A stretch of 47,796 bases of DNA from Gemmatimonadota bacterium (GCA_016209885.1 JACQVF010000102.1:1-47796); one strand, 5' to 3'; counted from the stretch's first letter, positions 9,072 through 19,100 are shown. Program-made: numbers and translations. The notes: generated from the sequence alone by a model not told the origin.

Positions 9072-9743
9072 ATGAGGCCTGCCACCCGCCGGAGGCTCCG
9101 GTTCGTCGCTGCCTTCGCCGCGTTCTTCACCGCGCTCTGGATCCTCTGGGAGACGCCCGTCGTCTATCCGCTCAAGGTCTTCGTCGTCTTCCTCCACGAG
9201 CTGAGCCATGGAGTCGTGGCCGTCGCCACCGGCGGCGCGATCCAGCACATCCTGCTCACGCAGGACCAGGGCGGCGTTTGCGTGTGCCCCGGGGGGAACG
9301 CGTTCCTCACGCTCTCTGCCGGATACCTGGGCAGCCTCGCCTGGGGTGCGCTCCTGCTCACGGCCGCGCGGGCGCCTCGCCGCTGGCTGCGCGGGATCGT
9401 CGCGGGAATCGGCGCCGTCGTGCTCGCGCTCACGCTGCTGTACGTGCGCAGCCTCTTCGGGGTGCTCTTCGGCCTCGCCTTCGGCGCCGCTCTCGTCGCC
9501 GCCGGCCGGTTCCTCTCGCCGCCCGCGTGCTCCTCCGTGCTCGCCGCGCTCGGGCTGACGAGCTGTCTCTACGCGATCCTCGACATCAAGAGCGACGTGC
9601 TCGACCGACCCGAGGTCGCATCCGACGCCCGCATGCTGGCGGAGCTCACCGGCGTGCCGACGCTGGTCTGGGGGATCCTCTGGATCGGCGCGGCCATGGC
9701 GCTGAGCGCATGGCTCTTCCGGCGGGCGTACCGGGCTGCGTGA
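9072..9743 (+). CDS. M50-type membrane metallopeptidase (M50B-like)
   Basis: 223-residue multi-pass membrane protein with the zinc-protease motif HELSH (His42-Glu43-x-x-His46) in the first-helix region, followed by GVVAVATGG as in site-2-protease-like M50B proteins. Later hydrophobic segments (YLGSLAWGALLLTAA, IVAGIGAVVLALTLLYV, VLFGLAFGAALVAAG, TLVWGILWIGAAMALSAW) make about six helices. A distal DxxSD segment (ILDIKSDVLDRP) could supply the third zinc ligand. M50B members are usually uncharacterised; intramembrane proteolysis is an inference. The gene is convergent with the DUF5916 gene, 39 bp apart. Confidence 0.8.
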   Translation: MRPATRRRLRFVAAFAAFFTALWILWETPVVYPLKVFVVFLHELSHGVVAVATGGAIQHILLTQDQGGVCVCPGGNAFLTLSAGYLGSLAWGALLLTAARAPRRWLRGIVAGIGAVVLALTLLYVRSLFGVLFGLAFGAALVAAGRFLSPPACSSVLAALGLTSCLYAILDIKSDVLDRPEVASDARMLAELTGVPTLVWGILWIGAAMALSAWLFRRAYRAA

Positions 9744-9782
9744 GTGAGCTGGCCCGCCTGCGCGGCGGACCCAGGGTTCGCC

Positions 9783-12029
9783 TCAAAGCCGCAGCAGGTA
9801 GGTAACCTTGACCACAGCGCCACGGGCGCTCGGGTCCCACAGGGAGCTTGCGGCGCCGCGGACCTCGTTGAAGACGATGAAGAGATCGCTTCCCGGACGG
9901 TGGATCAGGTTCACACGCACGTTCGCCGAGATCTCGTTATCGAGACGGTTGTACTGGATCAGCGCGTTCGCCGTCAGGCGCGTGGAGAACGCGTACCCGA
10001 CGCGAACGCTGGCGAGATCCGCGTCGAAACGCCCGCTGGGGACGTCCACGGCGCTCCGCGTGTACTGGAGTCTCAGGGCCAGGTGTGAGCCGGGCGCCGC
10101 CGTCACGCGGCCGGTGATCGTGCGGATCCGGCCAGCGAACATGCGCTGGAGCAACATGTCGACGCCGAGGGCGACGGGCCGCGCCGGGCTCGTGTTCGCG
10201 AACAAGCCGTAGAACCAGCCCTGGTAATCTCCGACCGCGATCTCCGCCTCGTCCGCCAGCTCGAACGCCTCCTCCACCCGGATGAACGCCCGATCCACGA
10301 AGCTGAAGAGCGTCTCCCCGGAGTTCCAGGTGAAGCCGACCCCTGGCCCGAGCACGCGGTCCTGGAGCCGCCCGTCCGTTCGGCTCACGTACTGACTGCC
10401 GAGAAAGAGATCCGCCCTGCGCAGCCCTAGGACAGGCGGCCGTGCGGTCAGCCGGCTGAACATTTCGGTGCGGCGCATGTCCGTCCGCGTGATGAACCCC
10501 ATTTCCGCACTGGTCTCCGGGTCGATGGCCAGGTGCGCCACGTTGAACCCGGCCCGGTCTTTCTGGTAGTCCACGGCCAGGCGGTACGCCCCGCCTTCGC
10601 CGCCGGCGTCCGACGTGAACGTGCGGGCCGCGAAGCCCTGGACGTTCAGAGCCGGCCCGGGCCAGAACGATCCGTCCGCCCCTACGCCCGTATTCGATGA
10701 CTCCGCGTCTCGCCGGTCCACGAGCATGAGCCCCGCGTAGTTGCTCACCCCGATATCCCGCTTGATGCGCGCCACGGCGAAGTTCGTGCGCGGCTCGCCG
10801 TTGGCTCTTCCCGTGACGACATCGAGGAGGCCGACGGTCTGGCCGCCCACGCGTCCCGTCAGCCGTGCCCCGCCCAGCAGCGGCACCTCGCCGTCCTCGG
10901 CGATCCCGATGCTCCGGGAGAAGAAGAGCAGGAACGGCGGCGGCTCGAACCCCGCGAAGCCCCTCAGCCCGAACTCGAAGATCCCCGCGTTCTCCAGGAA
11001 AAAGTCGCGCTTCTCCGGAAAGAACAGGTCGAAGCGGGTCAGGTTCACCTGCTCATCGTCCACCTCGACCTGCGCGAAGTCCGTGTTCGCCGTCAGGTCG
11101 AGGACGAGACCGGGTTTCACCTCGTACTTGAGATCGAGCCCGGCATCGAGGCGGCCCTCGGTGGCTGAGGCCACGCCGCCGGCGCCGTACTCACGCGCTG
11201 CGCCGGAGAGGACGAACGGCTTCACCTCGAGGTTGAGTCCGGCCCTCGGCAGCTCCGCCATGCCCTCCACGTGACCCGCGCGACTCACGCGCTGGAACCC
11301 CTCGTTGTCCCGCGACCACGCGCTCCAGAGCACCTCCTCGTTCTTCCGACGGATGACCCTGTAGACGTTGAATCCCCAGGGCCGGTCGCCCCCGCCGGAC
11401 GGGTAGCGAAGCGTGCGGAACGGGATCGCGAACTCCGCCGACCACCCCTCAGGGACGCGCTGCGCCGCCACCTCCCACACGGCCCGCCAGTCGATGTTGA
11501 ACTCGCGCCCCTCGTCCGTGATGAGCGCGTCGAACTCCGCGCCGTTTGCGTTCGTGGCAAAAACCATCGCATTCCGGTGGTCATCGAACGGATCCAGCAG
11601 GATCGCCACCGCATCGTCGCCTGCGAACTGGGGCTTCTGCTCGAAGCTCAGCTCCATGAGCTTGTCGCGCTGGAGAATCCGCGCCAGGATGCGCTCCGGC
11701 TGGCGGTCCCGGGCCAGGACGCCGACGTACAGGGCATGACGGTCGTATACGACCCGCACCTCCGTCGCCTCCGTCGCCGGCTCGCCCTCGAGGGGCTCAC
11801 GCTGCCGGAAATCCGTGGCCGCCGGCACCGCGGACCAGACTGGCTCCGCCAGCACCCCGTCCACCTCGATCGTCTCCCCGCTCTCAACCAGACGGTGCGC
11901 CCGGAGCGACGGCAGCGCCCGACCCTGCGCGACCTGCGGGCCCGCTGCGTGCGCGAGACCGGCAGCCACCAGCGGTCCCATCGGCACCGCGAGAGCGCCC
12001 GCAAGCGCGAGGAGGAGGGTGCGAACCAT
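9783..12029 (-). CDS. DUF5916 outer-membrane protein with N-terminal CBM9-like domain
   Basis: 748 residues. A signal peptide (about 1-29) precedes a CBM9-like domain, roughly residues 45-235, with the usual opening IEVDGVLAEPVWSAVP and later NIDWRAVWEVAAQ and GWSAEFAIPFRTLRY. The C-terminal two-thirds is DUF5916, a predicted outer-membrane beta-barrel: LDLTANTDFAQVEVDD and FFPEKRDFFLENAGIFEFG are signature segments, and alternating strands continue to the terminal YLLRL. These proteins are common in Bacteroidota and Gemmatimonadota; their ligand is not known. The ATG has AGAGG upstream, and a palindrome sits just before it (12050-12065). Confidence 0.92.
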   Translation of the reverse strand: MVRTLLLALAGALAVPMGPLVAAGLAHAAGPQVAQGRALPSLRAHRLVESGETIEVDGVLAEPVWSAVPAATDFRQREPLEGEPATEATEVRVVYDRHALYVGVLARDRQPERILARILQRDKLMELSFEQKPQFAGDDAVAILLDPFDDHRNAMVFATNANGAEFDALITDEGREFNIDWRAVWEVAAQRVPEGWSAEFAIPFRTLRYPSGGGDRPWGFNVYRVIRRKNEEVLWSAWSRDNEGFQRVSRAGHVEGMAELPRAGLNLEVKPFVLSGAAREYGAGGVASATEGRLDAGLDLKYEVKPGLVLDLTANTDFAQVEVDDEQVNLTRFDLFFPEKRDFFLENAGIFEFGLRGFAGFEPPPFLLFFSRSIGIAEDGEVPLLGGARLTGRVGGQTVGLLDVVTGRANGEPRTNFAVARIKRDIGVSNYAGLMLVDRRDAESSNTGVGADGSFWPGPALNVQGFAARTFTSDAGGEGGAYRLAVDYQKDRAGFNVAHLAIDPETSAEMGFITRTDMRRTEMFSRLTARPPVLGLRRADLFLGSQYVSRTDGRLQDRVLGPGVGFTWNSGETLFSFVDRAFIRVEEAFELADEAEIAVGDYQGWFYGLFANTSPARPVALGVDMLLQRMFAGRIRTITGRVTAAPGSHLALRLQYTRSAVDVPSGRFDADLASVRVGYAFSTRLTANALIQYNRLDNEISANVRVNLIHRPGSDLFIVFNEVRGAASSLWDPSARGAVVKVTYLLRL

Positions 12030-12049
12030 GGGTCCTCTTCAACCATCGC

Positions 12050-12065
12050 CTTGACTCTGGTCAAG
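12050..12065. promoter_or_regulatory. Operator-like palindrome CTTGAC-TCTG-GTCAAG
   Basis: Perfect 6-base arms around a 4-base spacer, 21-36 bp before the DUF5916 start codon. It would overlap the 5' end of the transcript or the core promoter, where a dimeric regulator could act. It may instead fold as a small leader hairpin. Confidence 0.45.
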
Positions 12066-12282
12066 CACCTGCGCCCGCGAGGCTCGGGGCCATCGGGGAA
12101 ACGAGCGCTCGAGATCTGGGCGCTCGTGGAGAACGCGAACAATGTGGACGCTAGATCAGCCGTGCCGAAAGAGGGGGACCGGCTGCCTGGACGAGCCCCT
12201 CGTCCTCGCCGCGGACGACGGCGGCCGGCTTGGCTGGCCCCTACTGCAAGCTTTCCGTGACCCCGACCGGGTCCATCGACAG

Positions 12283-12322
12283 GGACGTGCCGTCCCGAAT
12301 ACATTACCACGGCAGGACGTCC
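12283..12322 (+). other. Bulged stem-loop upstream of bTHX
   Basis: GGACG-TGCCGT pairs with ACGGCA-(GGA)-CGTCC around a 15-base loop, so two stems of 5 and 6 bp stack with a 3-base bulge. It is 200 bp before the bTHX start and could be a leader RNA structure for that ribosomal protein gene; this is only inferred from position. Confidence 0.35.
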
Positions 12323-12521
12323 GTTGCGGCTTCGATGCGGGTGGCGTCCACTTCCGTCCGGCCGTGCTGCTCCCGATCCGCACCGCCGCACGGCGGACTC
12401 GCTTCGCTCGGCCGATGCGTTGCCCGACGGACTCGAGCGAAGGTCACGACCGGCTCGCGGCGCAGGACACACGTCCGCAGCGGCGTGACATCTCAGCGAG
12501 TAACAACCGGAGGTATCGTCC

Positions 12522-12638
12522 GTGGGAAAGGGAGATCAGCGTACCAGGCGCGGCAAGCTCTATCGGGGCACCTACGGGAGGGCGCGCCCGCGTCCCGGGA
12601 AGAAGAAGAAGACCCCGAGCAAGCGACCGGGCGCGTAG
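12522..12638 (+). CDS. Ribosomal protein bTHX (THX family, 30S subunit)
   Basis: A 38-residue, highly basic protein that binds 16S rRNA in the head of the small ribosomal subunit in Thermus and relatives. The translation begins [20 protein letters not shown] and ends in a [12 protein letters not shown] tail, matching the THX consensus (G-K-G-D-x-R-T-x-R-G-K, then G-T/S-Y-G) along its length. The start is GTG with a strong GGAGG 8 bases upstream. The gene stands alone between DUF5916 (divergent) and fdhD (same strand, 174 bp downstream). It is short enough to be lost by any 60-residue length cut-off. Confidence 0.93.
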   Translation: MGKGDQRTRRGKLYRGTYGRARPRPGKKKKTPSKRPGA

Positions 12639-12812
12639 TCGCGGCCCACCCTCGCGCACTTTCCGCCACGGGGGACCCCGCGCCGGGGGCAGCCTGACCG
12701 AAGGGCGCCAGGGGGATGGTGCCGGGCTGACACCACGCCTCGGCGGTGCGGCCCCCACGACCCTGGCCTCCGCCTTGACGACTCAGCGTGCCGTGGCGTA
12801 CGGTTGTGGGTG

Positions 12813-13760
12813 ATGTCACAGCCGAACCACGGGGAAGGGCGCATCGTCCGTGTTTCGGCGTCCGGCGTTCCCGGGCGCCGAGGCGACACCACCGAAGCTC
12901 AGGTCTGGGCGGTGGAGGGACGCCGCGCCGGACTGCGATCCGACCAGCTCGCGACGGAGGAGCCTCTCGAGATCCGGCTCTTGACCGAGGAGCCCGGGTT
13001 GATCCGGCTGGCGCGGCGGGGGTCGGTCCCGGCTCCTACCGCCTGCCGCACGGTAGCCATCACCATGCGTACGCCGGGCGACGATCTCGCCCTCGCCGCC
13101 GGCTTCCTCTACGGCGAAGGGATCGTGCGCGAGCGGGAGGACGTCCGCCGTGTGAGCTACTGCCACGACGAGACGCTCGAGACCGAGTGGCGCGACAACG
13201 TCGTCAACGTCGAGTTGCGCGCGGGCCTCAGACCGGATCTGAAGTCGCTGGAACGCCACTTCTACACCACGAGCGCCTGCGGGGTGTGCGGGAAGACGAG
13301 CCTGGACTCTTTGCGGCTTCGGGGCTATGCGGCTGTTCCGCCCGGGCCGGTGATCGCTGCCGCGATCCTCTGCGACCTTCCCAAGAAGCTGCAAGCGGCC
13401 CAGGCGATCTTCGGCGCGACCGGAGGCCTCCACGCGGCCGCGCTCTTCGACGCTGAAGGCGAGTTGCTCGCGCTGCGAGAGGACGTGGGCCGCCACAACG
13501 CGCTGGACAAGCTCGTGGGTTGGGCCTTCATGGAGGGTCGGCTGCCATGGCACGGGCACGTCGTGATGGTCAGCGGCCGAAGCAGCTTCGAGATCCTCCA
13601 GAAGTGCGTGGCGGCGGGAGCACCGATCGTGTGCGCTGTCTCCGCCCCGAGCAGTCTGGCGGTCGCTCTGGCCCTCGAGTTCCACATCACCCTGACCGGT
13701 TTCCTGCGTGGCCAGCGGTTCAACGTCTACGCGGGAGCTGAGCGGATCGAGCTGGGGTGA
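12813..13760 (+). CDS. fdhD: Formate dehydrogenase sulfurtransferase FdhD
   Basis: FdhD transfers sulfur from the IscS desulfurase to the bis-MGD molybdenum cofactor, which is required before the cofactor is active in formate dehydrogenase. The 315-residue protein shows the family core in order: PLEIRLL, GDDLALAAGFLYGEGIV, TTSACGVCGKTS with the essential cysteine pair (Cys156, Cys159), GGLHAAALFD, REDVGRHNALDKLVG and VSGRSSFEI. I use the ATG at 12813; TTG 12804 and GTG 12810 lie just upstream in frame and none has a strong ribosome site. It is convergent with fdhE, 16 bp apart, and so belongs functionally to the fdn operon next door although transcribed separately. Confidence 0.96.
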   Translation: MSQPNHGEGRIVRVSASGVPGRRGDTTEAQVWAVEGRRAGLRSDQLATEEPLEIRLLTEEPGLIRLARRGSVPAPTACRTVAITMRTPGDDLALAAGFLYGEGIVREREDVRRVSYCHDETLETEWRDNVVNVELRAGLRPDLKSLERHFYTTSACGVCGKTSLDSLRLRGYAAVPPGPVIAAAILCDLPKKLQAAQAIFGATGGLHAAALFDAEGELLALREDVGRHNALDKLVGWAFMEGRLPWHGHVVMVSGRSSFEILQKCVAAGAPIVCAVSAPSSLAVALALEFHITLTGFLRGQRFNVYAGAERIELG

Positions 13761-13776
13761 CCGTGGCCCGCCGAGT

Positions 13777-14604
13777 TCAGATCCCGGCCAGACCCGGCTC
13801 GATCCTGTCGAACCCCTCGCTCTCGGCCCACAAGTCCATGGACAGGGAGAGCAGGTCATCGACCTCCGGGATCGCTCTCGCGTCGAGGGTCAGGTCGATC
13901 GACTTCACGTAGCGGCGGCACGTCTCACACGCCTCGATTCGCACCGCGGGGTAGGTGTCACTCCTGAAGCAGGGGAGACGCTCGGGGTTATGCTCCGAGC
14001 ACGCTGGACAGCGGATCCGGGCGAAGGACCACTCGCCGCCGCAAACGGCGCAGGCAAGGAAGCGCGAAGCCCCGTCGCCCTCGGCAGCTGAACGCCGCGC
14101 GGCTACCCAGGGGGCCCCTCCACAGAACGGGCAATGTCCCGCCCGCAGCGGGCGGTCGGGAGCGATTCCGAGCTTCGCCAGGATCTCCACGTAAGGGCGC
14201 AGCAGCGCCCGCGAGAGATAATCCGGCTCCGTCGGCCGGTCAGCGTCCCAGAAGGCGAGCAGCCGGGAGCCGCACAAAGACTTCGCCTCGCCACTTCGGG
14301 CGCGGGCCACGCCGGCCAAGCCCGCGGGTCCGTTCTCCGCCGCGAACCGAAGAAGCTCTCCGGACGCCTCGACAACGCCCGCCACGTCCTCCGTGAGCCG
14401 CCCCGTGAGCGCTCGCCGGCCGTGCAGACCTTCGAGTGCCGCAGCCAGCCTCCCCTGGACGCGGTACAGGCCGGCCGCGAACCGGAGCGGCTCCCGCGCC
14501 GCAACCGCGCCGCCAGCGAGCAATCGGGCGCGCTCGGCCCGCCGCTCGAAGGCCACGTCTATCGCGCGACTCACGGCGACGGCGTCCTCCGCCGGCCGAC
14601 GCAA
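13777..14604 (-). CDS. fdhE: Formate dehydrogenase accessory protein FdhE
   Basis: FdhE is a cytoplasmic rubredoxin-like maturation factor that interacts with the catalytic subunit of respiratory formate dehydrogenases. The C-terminal half of this 275-residue protein carries the expected CxxC pairs: CPFCGG, CAVCGG, CPAC and CETCRR, followed by a D-L-T/x-D-A-R and EVDDLLSL-type end typical of the family. The N-terminal half is alpha-helical and poorly conserved. The apparent start is TTG at 14604, 13 bp after the fdnI stop. It is the fourth gene of the fdnG-fdnH-fdnI-fdhE operon. Slightly shorter than E. coli FdhE (309). Confidence 0.93.
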   Translation of the reverse strand: MRRPAEDAVAVSRAIDVAFERRAERARLLAGGAVAAREPLRFAAGLYRVQGRLAAALEGLHGRRALTGRLTEDVAGVVEASGELLRFAAENGPAGLAGVARARSGEAKSLCGSRLLAFWDADRPTEPDYLSRALLRPYVEILAKLGIAPDRPLRAGHCPFCGGAPWVAARRSAAEGDGASRFLACAVCGGEWSFARIRCPACSEHNPERLPCFRSDTYPAVRIEACETCRRYVKSIDLTLDARAIPEVDDLLSLSMDLWAESEGFDRIEPGLAGI

Positions 14605-14617
14605 CCGTCGCCTACGC

Positions 14618-15298
14618 TCAGGGGCGATGGGTGATGCCCTCCACGATGTCGCGATACCAGCGCGGGTGATGATGCCGCGCCCACGCCGCGCTCACCGTAC
14701 CCCGGGTCATCGAGCGGAACGTGCCCGGCAGGGCCGCGCTCCCCAGGTAGGTGTGCAGCACGATCGCCATCGCGAGCAGGATGAACGTCACGTCATGGAG
14801 GAGGATGCCGACCACGCGGATGGCCTGCGGGAAGCTTTCCGGCCACCAGAGCACGAGGCCCGAGACCAGGAGCCCGAGGGAGCCCAACGAGACCGCGAAG
14901 AAGAAGAGCTTCTGGCCGCCGTTGTACTTGCCCAGCTCCGGGTCGTGCTCCCCATACCTCAGGTACACCACGACCTTGGCACCGAGCCACTCCCAATCCC
15001 CGGGCGAAAGCCGCATCGCTCCCAGCCAATGCACGAACATGGCGACCGAGGATGCGAAGAACAGAAGGCCCGCCCAGGGATGCAGCACGCGGCAGACGGA
15101 GAGCCCGCCCAAGAGGCCCGCCATCCACCCGAAGACAGGCGTCCAGATCGGGAGCCCGGACAAGACGCAGACGAGGAAAAAGAAAGCGACGGACCAATGG
15201 ATCACGCGAGAGGCGAGCCGATGGCGGACGATCTCCTGCCCCACGACCACGTCCTCCGCGGACCGCGCTCGAACAACGCCTAGCGCACGTGCCGACAT
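14618..15298 (-). CDS. fdnI: Formate dehydrogenase cytochrome b556 subunit (gamma)
   Basis: Membrane anchor that carries two b hemes and passes electrons from the iron-sulfur subunit to the quinone pool. 226 residues with four hydrophobic helices: IHWSVAFFFLVCVLSGLPIW (about 32-51), VLHPWAGLLFFASSVAMFVHW, LFFFAVSLGSLGLLVSGLVLWW and LLHDVTFILLAMAIVLHTYLG. Histidines in these helices (RVIHW, LHPW, LLHD, VLHTY) are the likely heme ligands. The segment KYNGGQKLFF is characteristic of FdoI/FdnI. It lies 18 bp after fdnH. Confidence 0.94.
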   Translation of the reverse strand: MSARALGVVRARSAEDVVVGQEIVRHRLASRVIHWSVAFFFLVCVLSGLPIWTPVFGWMAGLLGGLSVCRVLHPWAGLLFFASSVAMFVHWLGAMRLSPGDWEWLGAKVVVYLRYGEHDPELGKYNGGQKLFFFAVSLGSLGLLVSGLVLWWPESFPQAIRVVGILLHDVTFILLAMAIVLHTYLGSAALPGTFRSMTRGTVSAAWARHHHPRWYRDIVEGITHRP

Positions 15299-15316
15299 CT
15301 GATCAGCGGCTCCATC

Positions 15317-16189
15317 TCACAGGCCCTCCTCGCCCGGCGCCCCGGGTTCGTTCGGGCCGTGCGTCATGAAGTGCCCGACGGCAGCGAGGATCGTCCCGAA
15401 GACGGCCAGCACGCCAACAGGCCTGAGCACGCGCTTCCAGACCCGAACGGCCAACGGAACACGCGGATCGCGAGGCAGGCCATACCACTCCGGACGGTCG
15501 CCGTGTGCGAGCACGGTCACGACGTTCGTGCCGCCGACGCCCGGCGGGTCGTAGAGCGTCGCGGCCTCGAAGCCGCTCGCCTTGAGCTGTGCCACTCGCG
15601 TCCTGCCCAGCGCCAGCATGTCCTCCTTGGTGCCAAACTGGAGGCAGCCGGTCGGGCAGGCCTTCACGCACGCGGGCTCGAGCCCGACCTGGACCCGGTC
15701 CACGCAGAGCGTGCACTTGGCCATCTTGCCGGTGCTGGCTGAGAAGCGCGGAACGTTGAACGGGCAGCCGGTGAGGCAGTAGCCGCAGCCGATGCAGCGG
15801 GTCGGGTCCACGTCCACGATGCCGTTCTCGTACTGCACGATCGCGCCGGGCGCGGGGCAGGCGGCGAGGCAGCCCGGATCCTCGCAGTGCATGCACTGGT
15901 CCTTGCGCATGAGCCAGGCCAGGCCACCGTATTCCGTCTCGCGCTCGCTGAAGCGGATCAGGTTCCAGAAGTCGGCGTGGAGCGTCGGCAGCGTCTGGTA
16001 GCTTCCCGTCTGCTGCGTGGGCACAACCCCGAGGTCGTTCCACTCCTGGCACGCCACCTCGCACGCCTTGCAGCCGATGCACGTCGAGGTGTCGATGTAC
16101 TTGGCGACCACCGGCACGTGGCGCACCCCGGTCTTCTCGCCCCAGAGCGCGGCCGACGAGCGCCGGATCTCGAGGCTCGGGCCGTCCAC
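15317..16189 (-). CDS. fdnH: Formate dehydrogenase iron-sulfur subunit (beta)
   Basis: Electron-transfer subunit with four [4Fe-4S] clusters linking the molybdenum/selenium site to the membrane cytochrome. The 290-residue protein has four cysteine groups in ferredoxin order: CIGCKACEVAC, CMHCEDPGCLAAC, CIGCGYCLTGC and CTLC with CVKAC. A single C-terminal transmembrane helix (LRPVGVLAVFGTILAAVGHFM, about residues 250-270) anchors it, as in FdnH. The start is GTG at 16189, one base after the fdnG stop codon, so translation is almost certainly coupled. Confidence 0.95.
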   Translation of the reverse strand: MDGPSLEIRRSSAALWGEKTGVRHVPVVAKYIDTSTCIGCKACEVACQEWNDLGVVPTQQTGSYQTLPTLHADFWNLIRFSERETEYGGLAWLMRKDQCMHCEDPGCLAACPAPGAIVQYENGIVDVDPTRCIGCGYCLTGCPFNVPRFSASTGKMAKCTLCVDRVQVGLEPACVKACPTGCLQFGTKEDMLALGRTRVAQLKASGFEAATLYDPPGVGGTNVVTVLAHGDRPEWYGLPRDPRVPLAVRVWKRVLRPVGVLAVFGTILAAVGHFMTHGPNEPGAPGEEGL

Positions 16190-16190
16190 C

Positions 16191-19100
16191 TCAGGCCTTC
16201 TCCAGCCGGACCAGGAACGTCTTGTACTCTGGCGTCCAGGTATTCGGGTCCCCGGCCGAAGGGGTCAGCAGGTTCGCCAGCGGTCCGGAGTGGGTGGCCG
16301 CGGCGGCGAAGCCCCAGTGGATCGGGAAGCCGATCTGCCACATGAGGCGACCATCCACCATCATGGGCTGGAGCCGCTTGGTCACCATCGCCACGCCCTC
16401 GATCTCGCCCCGCGCCGACACGATCCTCACTCGGGAGCCGTTGGCAATCCCCTTCTCCCTGGCGAGAGCCTCCGGAATCTCGACGAAGAAGCCCGGCTGC
16501 AGCTCGTTCAACCGCCCCTGGTGCTGGTGCTTCGTCCAATAGTGGAAGTGCTCCGTCAAGCGGTAGCTCGTGCAGATGATGGGGAAGTCTTCTTTGTTCC
16601 CGTAGACGTCCTTGTCCGAGCTGAAGCGGTCAGCGACAGGGTTGGACGTCACCTCCGGATGCAGCGGGTTGGCGACGGGCGCCTCGAGCGCCTCGTAGTG
16701 CTCCGGGAACGGCCCATCCTCCAGCGTCGGAGCGAACAGCCGAGCCACGCCCTCGGGCATCATCACGAAAGCCCCAAGAGTCCCGGGAGGAGCGTCGGCC
16801 CTGGTGTCGGGCACATCGCCCACCCAGCTCTCACCGTTCCACCGGATGCCGACGCGCGTCGAGTCCCACGGCCGGCCCGCAGCGTCGGCCGCGGCCCGGT
16901 TGTACATGACCCGCCGGTTGGCGGGCCAGGAGAAGGCCCAGTCGTGGAACATGCCCAGGCCCGTGGGATCCGCGTTGCTACGACGCTGGGCTTTGTTCCC
17001 GGCCTCGGTGTAGACGCCGGAGTGCACCCAGTTCCCGCACATCGTCGAGCCGTCGTCGCGAAGCTCGTGGAACCCGTCGAGCTGCTGTCCCGCCGCTCTG
17101 AGCAGTCTGCTCGGATCACCGGGGTCCTTGAGATCGCGAAGGGCTTTCCCGTTCATCTCCTTCAGGACCTCGACCAGGTCCGGGCTCATGGGATTCGTAT
17201 AGTTCCAGGCCACGCTCGTGACCTGCTCGGGAAAGGCTCCGCCCTCTTTCTCGTAGAGGTCGCGGACGGCCAGGAACAGCCGGGCCAGGATCTCCTGGTC
17301 GGGCTTGGCCTGGCCGGGTGGATCGAGAGCCTTCCACTTCCATTGGAGCCAGCGCGCCGAGTTGGTGAACGTCCCGTCCTTCTCCGCGAAGTTGGCGGCC
17401 GGAAGCAGAAACACTGCGGTCTCGATCTCTGCCGCGGGAGGCCCCTCCAGCTCCCTGGGCGCCTTCCAGAAGATCGCGGTCTCCGTCTCTGCGTTTTCCA
17501 CCACGACCAGCCACCTGAGCTTCGAGAGGGCGGCCACCATCTTCTTCGAGTTCGGGCCGGTGGCCACGGGGTTCATGCCGAAGCTGATGAGCCCTTCGGG
17601 TCCGGGCTCCGTTCCCCCGACCCGCTCCGAGCTGCCCCGGTACATGGCGTCGAAGATGTACATCCAGGAGTAGTTGCCGTCGACCTTGGGCAGCCACGCG
17701 TAACCGAACTCGTTGTCTTCGGTAGCCTTCTCCCCGTAGGCCGCCTTGAGGAGCGAGACCATGAACTTCCCGTAGTTCTGCCAGTAGTTCATGGAGGCTG
17801 AGGCGAGGGGCTTGGGGGTCAGGGCGCCGAGGTAGTCCTTGAGCGTGGCCCACTCGCCCCTCGGGGTCCTCAGGTAGCCTGGCAGGATCTCGAAGGTGCC
17901 CGCGGTGTCGGTTGCACCCTGGATGTTCGAGTGGCCGCGAAACGCGTTGACGCCTCCTCCCGGCCGCCCGACGTTGCCCAGCAGCAGCTGCAGGATGGCA
18001 GCCGCCCGGATCATCTGAACGCCCGTCGAGTGCTGCGTCCAGCCCAGAGCGTAGGTCACGGTGCCCACGCGCTCGGCGTTGCCGGTGGAGGTCACGACCT
18101 CGGCGACCTTGAGGAAAGTCTCCTTCGGCACGCCGCAGATCCGCTCGACCATCTCGGGCGTATACCGGTCGACGTGTCGCTTCAGGAGTTGAAACACGCA
18201 GCGCGGGTGCTGGAGCGTGGGGTCGGCCCTCGCGAAGCCGCGGGCGTCGAGCTCGTAGGCCCAGGTGTCCTTGGCGTACTCGCCCCTCGCCTCGTCGAAC
18301 CCGGAGAACAGCCCTTCCTCGAACCCGAACTTCTCGCTGACGATGAGCGGCGCGCTCGTGTGGATGCGGACGTACTCCTCGTGGAAGCGCCGCGTCTCCA
18401 GCGCATAGCGAACGATGCCGAACAGGTAGGCGATGTCGGTCCCGGCGCGGATCGGCGAGTAGAGGTCAGCCACGGCCGCGGTGCGGGTGAACCGGGGGTC
18501 CACGACCACCAGCTGCGCGTTCCGCAACTTCTTCGCTTCGATGAACCACTTGAAGCCCACCGGATGGTTCTCGGCCGGGTTGCCGCCCATGGCCAGGATC
18601 ACATCGGCGTTCTTGATGTCCACCCAGCCATTCGTCATAGCCCCGCGACCGAGCGTAGCGGCCAAACTGGCCACTGTGGGGCCGTGTCAGACACGCGCCT
18701 GGGTGTCCCGGTACGGGACTCCCCAGGCGGTCACCGCCTTCCACTGAAGAAAGTTGAACTCGTTGGTGTCCGTGCAGCCGCCGATCATGGCCATGCCCGG
18801 GTTGCGGTTGACCACCTGGCCTCTGGCGTTTCTCGCCACGAAGCAGCGGTCGCGCGTGTCCTTGATATGCCGGGCGATCCCGGAGAACGCCTCGTCCCAG
18901 GAGATCTCCGCCCACTGGTCGGACCCAGGCCTCCGCACTCTCGGCGCACGGAGTCGGCCCGCATGCGTGATGTCGTCCTTCAAGGACGCGCCCTTGGGGC
19001 AGAGAGTGCCGCGGCTGATCGGGTGATCGGGATCGCCTTCCACGTACACCACCGCCGGGGTGACGTTCTTCGCCCTATCCCCAAGGGTGTGGATGATGAC

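Larger units (their letters stand above)
12030..12521. other. Divergent intergenic region with palindrome and bulged hairpin
   Basis: Nearly 0.5 kb between the DUF5916 gene (minus) and bTHX (plus). Besides the two structures listed separately, no gene is supported: the plus-strand frame that crosses it and overlaps bTHX has no family resemblance. Confidence 0.5.

Noticed and set aside
12142..12813. 223-codon open frame covering the bTHX region
   Set aside because: It is out of frame with bTHX, arginine/proline-rich and without a start signal; the short bTHX frame has SD, family match and stop.
16191..18674. Separate 827-residue formate dehydrogenase gene starting at GTG 18674
   Set aside because: The GTG is the valine codon of the conserved HGPTVASLA stretch just after the selenocysteine codon; the upstream frame supplies the Tat signal and iron-sulfur motif, so it is one gene.
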